Source of the DNA: Apostichopus japonicus
Taxonomy: Eukaryota > Echinodermata > Holothuroidea > Aspidochirotida > Stichopodidae
Length of the DNA stretch: 64,000 bases
Direction: 5' to 3'
Assembly: GCF_037975245.1 (NCBI RefSeq)
Contig: NC_092563.1
Span: 26,724,960-26,788,959 of the forward strand
In this document: piece after piece, positions 13,043 to 21,500 of the stretch
Numbering within the stretch: the stretch's first letter is position 1
Layout of the letters: the number at the start of each line of letters is the position of its first letter
Translations under genes and position numbers: made by a program
Notes under the pieces: generated by a model
The model's input: only the letters and a program-made list of their open reading frames with translations
Told to the model about the DNA's origin: nothing
Databases searched by the model: none

Positions 13043-13337
13043 TGTTAAAGAGGGTATTAAAATTAAAACAAACTGTTCTGAGTTCCTTTACACACGCTAA
13101 TATAAATACACTCACTATTTGTATATACACTAGTTCACCATAATGTTCCCTTGAAAGTTCACTTGAAAGTTCACTTGAATGTTCACTTGAATGTTCACTT
13201 GAAGAATCACTGGAAGGTTCACTTGATTGTTCACTTGAATATTCGCTTGATTAAAAATATATATAGTCCAACACTAACACTCAAAAACCCCACCAGTGAT
13301 CCTGTAGAAAGAGGTGAAAACAAAGTCAACACTAACA
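13043..13337 (-). repeat. 3' LTR of the copia element
   Basis: 295 bp, minus-strand TGTTAGTGTTGAC...CCCTCTTTAACA. It contains nine imperfect 12-bp units (plus-strand GTTCACTTGAAx) at about 13147-13254, upstream of a TATA-like TATTTATATTA on the minus strand. Confidence 0.95.
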
Positions 13338-13340
13338 AAA

Positions 13341-13357
13341 CTCCCCTTTCTTCTTTT
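13341..13357 (-). promoter_or_regulatory. Polypurine tract
   Basis: Minus-strand run of 17 purines, AAAAGAAGAAAGGGGAG, three bases before the 3' LTR. It primes plus-strand DNA synthesis. Confidence 0.8.
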
Positions 13358-13386
13358 CAAAAACAAAAGGATCAACTGGTGAGACA

Positions 13387-16300
13387 CTAATGTAAATCAC
13401 TATGACACTGTAAGTTTCCCATCTGTAAGATGTCCATGAGACTCTTGCAAGACGCACAATGCTTTGTCATACAATTGGAAATCTGATCACTGCTCTCAAT
13501 CCAACTAACTCTAGAAAGTTCTCCTTTGTGCAACATCTCCTTGATACTACCTATCTCTACCCTCAGACGCTTTTCACTCACAACTTTGGTAGAGTGAATG
13601 TTCTCAAACAAAGATTTATTGTCCGTGCACACATCAATGGGTATCATGTTTTTCTTGGGTTTGTTGAAAATCACCTCTGACAAAAGATAACCAAGGCAAA
13701 ACGCTGAATCCAGGCCATCCGCCATTGATAGCGCCTCTGCTGCTAAAGTGCTTCTTACAACTCTTCTAATCTTTCCAGATCGCCATGCCAACGGACAAGA
13801 AATGTTGTCCTTTCCCTTTAGTAACACTATATGACCACCAGCACTGGACACTCCATCTTGTAAGTTTGCATATGATGCATCACAGTACACAACTAACCTC
13901 AGTTGTTCTTGGTCACCAAGATTAGGGAATAGGATGCGACTTTGCCTCATCTTTATCTTTTTGATCACTTTGTTGGCCTGTAATAAGTCTTTCACCTTCG
14001 GTTCCTTTGTTGTAGTACTAAGTTCCAGGGCATCATAACTTATATCAGGTCTGGTTTGATTGGATGCCCACTGCACCTGACCAATGGCACCTCTTAATTG
14101 TGTGACTTCACTTTGTTTTATTAGAAATTCCTTTTGTGCCACTCTAGCTGCTGGAACTGGGATCTCTGTTATGGATTCTATGTAGGAATTTTGTGTGAGC
14201 ACAATGCCATCTACATCATGGGCAATCTCTAGTCCAATGTATCGAAAAGCTCCCTCTGCTTCTTTGCCTATCTTGAAAGCAGACTTTATCTTATCTACCA
14301 CCATTCTCTTAAAGTCTTCTGTTCCAGCCCATAGAAAATCATCCACATGCATTATGAGCATACCACTAAGTTTGTCGCCATGATGCCAGTAAAATAATGC
14401 CAAGTCTACTTCTGAACAGGAACATCCAAGTTTGTTAAGTTCATCTCGAACGCTGAAATACCAGTTTCTAGAAGCATCATTTAAACCATAAACACACTTC
14501 CTTAATTTCCACACTTTGCCATGAGCATTCGCCTCTTTAGGTGGTCTTAAAAACATCTCACGGTTGATCTCATTACCTTGTAGAAAAGCAGCTTTGATAT
14601 CAATGGAATGACATCTCCAGGAGTGTGTGGATGCAAGTGCAAGGAAAACTTTTAAAGTCTCTTTTGAAACTGTTGGAGAGTCAGCTTGTACACATTTTTG
14701 CTCCTCAAAACCACGTGCCACAAGTCTGGCTTTAGCAATCTTCTTACCATCAACTGACTTCTCTGTTATCACCCATCTAGTTGAGATTGCCAGCTGTCCA
14801 CAGTCCTCTATTTCTTTATAAACCTGAAATTTCGTCCAATTTGTTAGCTCCTCATTTTTAGCCAGTTTAACTTCTGCCTCTTCATGCCTGTGAACTGGTA
14901 TGAAAACTACATTAGCCTCTTCCGTGGAGCTAGAAATGTCTGCCTCATTTGAACTGTGTTCTATTACCTTCCAGTCTTCCACATCATTTTCAAAATCAAG
15001 TTCTTGAATATCTGAACCATCTTTATTCTTCACATAAAACCAGTTACGGTATTTTCCTGTGGCCTTTCCTGATCTCCTTACAATCTCACATTCAGTCCAT
15101 GTGTCTTTACCTGTTGGTAAGTATGTGATATTCTGTTTCACCTTTGGTAGTGTTTGAACAGAGTGTATTCTGTTCCTCTGGTAAACTTGATGTTGATTTT
15201 TGGTAGCATCTCTTTCCTCATTATCATCTCCTGTAACAGTTTGAGGAATGTCAACATTATCATCTTCCTCCACTGTTGGATGAACAGGCATGTCTTCAAC
15301 TTCACTCTTTGATTCATGTTGGGAACCATCATCATTCCCTTCATTGGGTAACTCATGCCTGAGATCACTTTCAGATGATTTGTTGAACTCTTCACCAACT
15401 CTTGTTAATCTGCAGGGATGCACCCTTACATATACACTACCATGGCGAACAAATACCACCTTACCATCTTGTCCCAAGACTTTACCTGGTCCTCTCCATT
15501 TGGTACTACCATCTCGCTTGTAAAACACCTTGTCACCAGGTTGGTACACTTCACCAGAGCTTCTTATCTTATGTCGGAGTGCCCGTCTGATTTTCTCTGA
15601 GGCTTCAGCTTGAATAAATGCTTTACGGCTTGAATGAAGCACATTTAAATGCTTTGCAAAGATTTCACTCACTGTAGTGCCATGTAAAGCTGGAGCTTTG
15701 TCAGTCAGTACAGACGGTAGATTGGGATTTCTACCGAACACCAGCTGATAGGGACTATATCCGTACACCATCTGCAATGAGTTTTTTGCATTCACAGCCC
15801 ACACAAGAGCAAGTTCTATATCCATGTTGGGGTAGTCCTCCAAGATCTTCTCAACACAATTATCAACAACAGCATGATTTCTCTCACAAAGGCCATTTTG
15901 CCAAGGACTGTATTCTGCAGTATTCCATATCTCGATATTTAGGTTTTCAGCCATGTCTCTGAATTCTTCATTGGCAAATTCTCCACCATTATCTGAGAGA
16001 AACTTTTTGGGTGCACCCATACCACTTCCAATCCATAGTTTCATCACCTTCTCAATAACCACCTTTGGGGTCTTGTGACGAATAACACCAGCAACACTAA
16101 AACGTGTTTCGACATCAGTAATATGTAGAAAGTATATGCCACTCTTCCACTCTTCGAGATCTAATGCCACCACTTCATTAAACTCTTTGGCCAAAGGTAG
16201 ACCAACTACAGGCCTTGGTGGTGTCTTTTTGTATTGCTTGCAGACTTCACACTTAGAGACAACATCATCAACTAAATCCAAAGTTGTCTTGTCAGACACA

Positions 16301-17793
16301 TCAGCTTCTTCCAACAGGTATTTTAGCTTCTGTGCAGTCGGGTGAGCAAACTGCTTGTGCAGCTTTTCAATTCTTTTTCTGTTTTCTTCTGTACTCTTCT
16401 CATCTACTGACAGTAAAGCTTCAACTGTATCACCAATGGGCATGGTAGTTTCAACTATGGGGACGCAGTAATGCCCAGATGAGGTACACTGTAGTTCAAC
16501 TGTTTCTCCAAAGATTGTGGCACAATCATTCTCCAAATCAAGTTTCACTTTAGCTTTCTTCATTGCTGGTTTACCAAGGAGGAGGGGAATATCACTGTCT
16601 ACAACATCTGTGGTTATTTGGCATTTGACCCCTGCAATTTCACAGGGAATGGTGACTTTTTCTATGGACTTCAAGCGCTTCCCACCACCAAATTTGAAAA
16701 CCGTGTCACTCTTACTTCTCATCACTCTGGCCTGTTTCTCTTCATCAAGCATATCCAGATAACATGTCATCCAAGACTGACCAGCCACGGTAGAACTACA
16801 TGCACTATGAAGGATGGCAGCACCCACAGCCTCATTCATTAGAACTTCTGTCTCTATTTGTTTATCACCCGTAAACAAAACAGCCTCTTCGTCCTTAACA
16901 TCTGCCTTAAACACCCTCTTCTGCATATTTTCATAAGAATCAGGACAATCTTTCAGCAGATGTCTGATTGACTCACAGCTACTGCACTTTAATGGATAAC
17001 CATCAGGGCCAATAGGGTTAAAGTGTTTTGTAGTGCCCCTCATATTTCGCCCACCTCCTCTACTGCCTCGACCTCTTCCAGAAGTGTTTGGTCTCTCATA
17101 ATTTGGAGCACCTGTCTGTCTGTAACCATATCTTCCATGCCCTGTTACTCTATAGCCCCCTCTTCCAGTAAAGAAAGCTGTCTCTTGTGTTGTAAGGAAT
17201 GTTGGCTCTGTCTTGACAGCCACTCCTTCTTTAGCCTCAGGTGGAGGCATTGATTGTTGCCCAAAGAATTTCTTCAAGGAGTTCTGCATTTGCTCAAACA
17301 TCTTATCAGGTTCTTTATAGTCCACTGCAGTAAACACCAATTGTCGGTCTTTGTGCTCTAATTGAGCACTCTCAAGAAGTTTGAATGCGAGGACTGGTTT
17401 GGGTAGCTCCATCTTGTATTTCTTTGTTTTATTGTACAACTTCTCAAATTCTGTCACAAATTCCTCCATTGTTGTCTCTGTCTGTCTCCTGTAACAGTCA
17501 AATGAGGTATATGCCTCATATGCAGCTGATAGCTCATCCTTCTTAAAAACATTGTCCATGAATTTGATAAGAGTGGAAACACCAGTTTCCTTCTTCAAGT
17601 CCTCCAGATTAATTTCGTTAAACACTTTATCTCTGATAGATTTAGCTCCTTCTTCTGGTAATGATAGAGCTACGGCTAAGCCATGCTTCTCTTTCTTAAG
17701 GTCGGTAACTTCTTGCCATGCTTTAACTTCTTCAATCCATCTTGAATATGGTTTTGCTTCACTAAAGACTGGTGGGGTCTTATAATTCGCCAT
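13387..17793 (-). CDS. Copia gag-pol polyprotein (retrotransposon)
   Basis: 1468 codons without interruption, starting 22 nt after the primer-binding site. Domains in order: Gag with an Arg/Gly-rich segment (about 235-252) and a CCHC knuckle at 270-283; aspartic protease region near 325-345; integrase with HHCC zinc finger (H479, H484, C515, C518) and D545/D601/E637 (DD35E); copia reverse transcriptase with the HVDD active-site block near residue 1147; RNase H from about 1300 with YCDASYA and STLAAEAL. The length is normal for the family. The usual protease D-S/T-G/A motif reads His-Ser-Ala at 329-331, so the catalytic aspartate is missing; the copy may not process its own polyprotein. Two codons of context around it are otherwise ordinary (ACSSTVAG). 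Confidence 0.95.
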   Translation of the reverse strand: MANYKTPPVFSEAKPYSRWIEEVKAWQEVTDLKKEKHGLAVALSLPEEGAKSIRDKVFNEINLEDLKKETGVSTLIKFMDNVFKKDELSAAYEAYTSFDCYRRQTETTMEEFVTEFEKLYNKTKKYKMELPKPVLAFKLLESAQLEHKDRQLVFTAVDYKEPDKMFEQMQNSLKKFFGQQSMPPPEAKEGVAVKTEPTFLTTQETAFFTGRGGYRVTGHGRYGYRQTGAPNYERPNTSGRGRGSRGGGRNMRGTTKHFNPIGPDGYPLKCSSCESIRHLLKDCPDSYENMQKRVFKADVKDEEAVLFTGDKQIETEVLMNEAVGAAILHSACSSTVAGQSWMTCYLDMLDEEKQARVMRSKSDTVFKFGGGKRLKSIEKVTIPCEIAGVKCQITTDVVDSDIPLLLGKPAMKKAKVKLDLENDCATIFGETVELQCTSSGHYCVPIVETTMPIGDTVEALLSVDEKSTEENRKRIEKLHKQFAHPTAQKLKYLLEEADVSDKTTLDLVDDVVSKCEVCKQYKKTPPRPVVGLPLAKEFNEVVALDLEEWKSGIYFLHITDVETRFSVAGVIRHKTPKVVIEKVMKLWIGSGMGAPKKFLSDNGGEFANEEFRDMAENLNIEIWNTAEYSPWQNGLCERNHAVVDNCVEKILEDYPNMDIELALVWAVNAKNSLQMVYGYSPYQLVFGRNPNLPSVLTDKAPALHGTTVSEIFAKHLNVLHSSRKAFIQAEASEKIRRALRHKIRSSGEVYQPGDKVFYKRDGSTKWRGPGKVLGQDGKVVFVRHGSVYVRVHPCRLTRVGEEFNKSSESDLRHELPNEGNDDGSQHESKSEVEDMPVHPTVEEDDNVDIPQTVTGDDNEERDATKNQHQVYQRNRIHSVQTLPKVKQNITYLPTGKDTWTECEIVRRSGKATGKYRNWFYVKNKDGSDIQELDFENDVEDWKVIEHSSNEADISSSTEEANVVFIPVHRHEEAEVKLAKNEELTNWTKFQVYKEIEDCGQLAISTRWVITEKSVDGKKIAKARLVARGFEEQKCVQADSPTVSKETLKVFLALASTHSWRCHSIDIKAAFLQGNEINREMFLRPPKEANAHGKVWKLRKCVYGLNDASRNWYFSVRDELNKLGCSCSEVDLALFYWHHGDKLSGMLIMHVDDFLWAGTEDFKRMVVDKIKSAFKIGKEAEGAFRYIGLEIAHDVDGIVLTQNSYIESITEIPVPAARVAQKEFLIKQSEVTQLRGAIGQVQWASNQTRPDISYDALELSTTTKEPKVKDLLQANKVIKKIKMRQSRILFPNLGDQEQLRLVVYCDASYANLQDGVSSAGGHIVLLKGKDNISCPLAWRSGKIRRVVRSTLAAEALSMADGLDSAFCLGYLLSEVIFNKPKKNMIPIDVCTDNKSLFENIHSTKVVSEKRLRVEIGSIKEMLHKGELSRVSWIESSDQISNCMTKHCASCKSLMDILQMGNLQCHSDLH

Positions 17794-17815
17794 TGTGTTT
17801 ATTTCAGCAACCTCG

Positions 17816-17826
17816 CTCTGCTACCA
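17816..17826 (-). promoter_or_regulatory. Primer-binding site (tRNA-iMet)
   Basis: Directly next to the 5' LTR, minus strand TGGTAGCAGAG, complementary to the 3' end of initiator methionine tRNA. This is a 3'-terminal PBS and not the internal half-tRNA type of Drosophila copia. Confidence 0.85.
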
Positions 17827-18133
17827 TGTTAAAGAGGGTATTAAAATTAAAACAAACTGTTCTGAGTTCCTTTACACACGCTAATATAAATACACTCACT
17901 ATTTGTATATACACTAGTTCACCATAATGTTCCCTTGAAAGTTCACTTGAAAGTTCACTTGAATGTTCACTTGAATGTTCACTTGAAGAATCACTGGAAG
18001 GTTCACTTGATTGTTCACTTGATTGTTCACTTGAATATTCGCTTGATTAAAAATATATATAGTCCAACACTAACACTCAAAAACCCCACCAGTGATCCTG
18101 TAGAAAGAGGTGAAAACAAAGTCAACACTAACA
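17827..18133 (-). repeat. 5' LTR of the copia element
   Basis: 307 bp, same sequence as the 3' LTR except for one additional 12-bp unit of the internal tandem repeat. It holds the element promoter and lies nearest the carrier gene, 354 bp from that gene's start codon. Confidence 0.95.
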
Positions 18134-18138
18134 AGCCA

Positions 18139-18487
18139 CATCAAACATGTAATGGACATTGAAAATATGGTTTGGTCAATTTTGTTCTGGTCAAAGTGAT
18201 TATTTAGACAGTTGAGTTTGAATGCATGATAATGAAATTTTAAATCTGTAAACTGTAACCCTAGATCCTGAGTCTCAGCGAGTAAGTCTCAGCAAGAAGC
18301 ATAAGTTGGGTCAGGCCTTTTCCTTTCTTTTTTCTAATCTTTGCCATGCTATGAGGTTTCCTAGAGATTAGTTCTAAATGAAATTTGTTTTCACTTCATT
18401 TCGATACCAGCATTTCCAAGTCATCCAGCCAGCAGAGACAACTTAATGGAAGGATCCTAATATTCCTGGAAGACTAGATATAAACCA
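18139..18487 (+). other. Region upstream of the first carrier gene
   Basis: About 350 bp between the copia target duplication and the carrier start codon. It should hold the core promoter and 5'UTR. No TATA box or other clear element is visible. Confidence 0.4.
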
Positions 18488-18521
18488 ATGGCTGCTGACT
18501 TCATTGCTGGGCTTAATGGAG
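18488..18521 (+). CDS. SLC25A29: Exon 1, carrier copy 1
   Basis: 34 nt from ATG, encoding MAADFIAGLNG plus the first base of Gly12; donor GGAG|GTATTT, phase 1. The same exon shape is found in copy 2 at 34809-34842. Confidence 0.85.
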
Positions 18522-21500
18522 GTATTTAGACATTTTATGCTTTGTATTATCAGTCCATTTGATGTGAACTGAAGATACATGGTTACCCAATCATTTGACT
18601 TACATTATAATACAAAACAATCTTGCAACAAATTTTGCTGATGTAAACTTCATTCATTCGTTCATGTTGCAAGTTGTGATACAGACCGTATGGTACATAC
18701 ATAGTACAGCAGTGCATTCTATTCCTATATGAATAAAAAATGGCCAAATAGTGAAAATTGACAGCCACTGAACTGCACCGGCTAACTATTTATCAATTTA
18801 TGTACGAGAGAGACAGGGTTTTGCTCCAGTTAGTGAAAGCAAATAATGCATGTTAATACCTAGAGGCCTATCTTTTGTGTAGTTACAGAACTCACCAAGA
18901 ATTGGATAGTTTAGTTTCAAGTCAGCCTCTGCATTTTCTTGCCCTTTGAGAGTGCTTTCGTAGACAGTTGGTTTTTTCGAGTCGGTAACCTTGTCCTGGT
19001 TTGGTGTTCCAAATGTAGATCTCTGGTATTTTTTTGTATGTCATAGTGTGTGGTCAAAGGGGCATTCTGTGACCTGTGCATTACCTAAAATTTGTGGTAC
19101 TCTTGAGTCTAGACCTACAGTAGTATGACCTGATTTGTGTTCAGATGGCCAGTACCATATCATCAATTCCACACACAATCTTTACGTAATCATTTGCTTT
19201 GTGTTTATCACAAATTGACCTTCTTCAATTGTCTCTTGTGTCAAGCAAAATGCTTCATAACTGAAAAAAAATAATTCAAAAAATTTAGTGTTAAAATTTT
19301 TCCATGGCAGTTTTTGAGGCTATGAACAATGTCCTGTTCATGTATAAACACTGATGTGCGTCTTTGCACAGTTTGCATAGCAATTTGCCCATTTTGTATA
19401 GCAGTTTTTGAGGCTATTAACATTGTCCTGTGCATGTACAAACACTGCTATGCATCTTTGCACAGTTTGCATAGCAATTTGCCCATTTTGCAAAGCAGTT
19501 TTTGAGGCTATGAACATTGTCCTGTGCATGTACAAACACTGCTACACATCTTTGCACAGTTTGCATAGCAATTTGCCCATTTTGCATAGCAGTTTTTGAG
19601 GCTATGAACATTGTTGTGTACATGTACAAACACTGCAACGCATCTTTGTAAAGCAATTTGCCCATTTTGCATCATAGCATTTTGCGATGCGATACCGGAT
19701 GAAATTATTCACTGTGCAGTACATCGTTCTTTGCCCCCCTACCCGTACTTTTGAGGTTTGTTCCTTCCTGCCTTCTTACATTGGGAATGTGGCGTTAAAG
19801 ACTAGATGCAGCGTGTAATCGTCTGGCAGAATATCAAACATATAAAAACAATATCTAGTGATGAATAAAAAACACCTGAAAGGAAAAGGAAATGTTTTTT
19901 TTTATGGCCAGCTTGATTATACTTGAGTTTGCTTTCTGTAATAAGGTTGTAAATATGTCAACAACGGTTGGCAAGAAGTTGTTTCATATCATCTCATCTG
20001 ATATGTAGAACTGAACTGCTAACACCTGTTAGTTGTTTTATCAAAGTCAAACAGGGTTGTTAAAACTTGGTCAAAAGGACAGCATAAAAGAAAAATAGTA
20101 TACTTAGTTGTGCAAATTCTCATGAAGTTGTATCGAAGCTAGCAATTTACTGTGTGCTCCAGGATTTACGTCATGATTCACCCATGATTAAAGATACATA
20201 CGTCATTAATCATGTACAAGCATGCATGCCTGCAGACGTACTCGTGCCTTCGTCAATGTCACGTTACCGTTTTGCGAAAGCTGGCTAGCTCGTACAACAA
20301 GATTTACAGGTGAGTTGCAATCATGTTACAAGAAAACCAACATTCTGTAATAATGTTTGTCATGTTCGCTTTTAATGATTGCTCGTCCAATTATTAACAT
20401 ATTTTCCACAAAATTTATCACTTTGCTGCTTCAAATGGGAGAAATACTACTTTCAAATCTCTGTGAAGTTAGAGCTGTGTGCCCGTACTCATCGCACGTT
20501 CCTGTTGGTTTTGTTCGGTACTAACTATATTGGTGTTAAGTATACATTCTAAATAGTGTTTCTTAATATGTCTCTTCTGTTTCTTGCAACCCCTTGGCAA
20601 TTGAGACAAAAACAATGTGTGCCCCTTTCATTCTAGCTGTGATTGAATGCCTTTTGTTATATATTTGTGGCTAATGCCTATATTTTAATACCCTCTGGAG
20701 ACCTGTCTTGCACCCTTGGGGAATGGGAGGGGGGTGTGCATCCCATGTTCAAAAAATGCTGGTCTGGATGAATGTCGAGTCACCATGAATAAGATTACTT
20801 TTTGATGTACTGTAGCACAGTAGGTTTTTTGTAGGTTTTCAATGGTTAAAGTGTTTAGTAAGTAGTAAAACTTAATTACATTCTTCTTAATGGGTACAAC
20901 CTATCATAGACTTGATATCGTGGTATAAGGTATGAAATGAGAAGACAAGGAAATTGTGTTTCATCTAAGGCTGCAGAAGACTTGATATTTATATATATAT
21001 TTAAAGTGATGAAAAGGTTATATTTCTTTTCGAGAACCACAAGGTTGGGGGTGCTAATCTTCAGAATGATCATTTCACTACTAATTTCTCGTCTTTTCAC
21101 CAGGTGTGGCAGGAGTCTTGGTTGGCCATCCTTTTGATACAGTGAAGGTAACGTTATGTCTTTATAGTAGATCTACTTCACTCCTCTCTTACCTGTCTCT
21201 GTTCTATGTATGCACTCAAATCTACCTATCCTACAACATTTGGTAACATTTTAGAACTGTGCCCCCCCCCACCTTTTCTCCTCGCTGCCTTACTTCAGGT
21301 CAATATCCACTTTCCTCTCCCTTCTAAATCTAGTTTAATACTTTGCAAATAGTGTGAGACTGGATACTGATATCCTAGTTAACCAAGTCAATTCTAATGC
21401 ATGCAATTTCAAGGTTTTCACTAACAACAGTCTGAGAAGTAGACCATATAGATTTATCAGATAGCCTAACTCTTCTTTAGTTTCCAGTGTGAATTACATC

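Larger units (their letters stand above)
13043..18133 (-). mobile_element. Complete Ty1/copia-type LTR retrotransposon
   Basis: A 5091-bp element with LTRs of 295 and 307 bp (TG...CA ends), flanked by the 5-bp target duplication AGCCA (13038-13042 and 18134-18138). On the minus strand the order is 5' LTR, initiator-Met primer-binding site, one gag-pol frame, polypurine tract, 3' LTR. Integrase lies before reverse transcriptase, as in copia/Pseudoviridae elements. Apart from one 12-bp repeat unit the LTRs show no differences I could find, so insertion is recent. The lineage may be GalEa-like, common in marine invertebrates, but this is inference. Confidence 0.95.

Noticed and set aside
19241-19665. 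Set of short Cys-rich frames on both strands
   Set aside because: Produced by the 94-bp tandem repeat.
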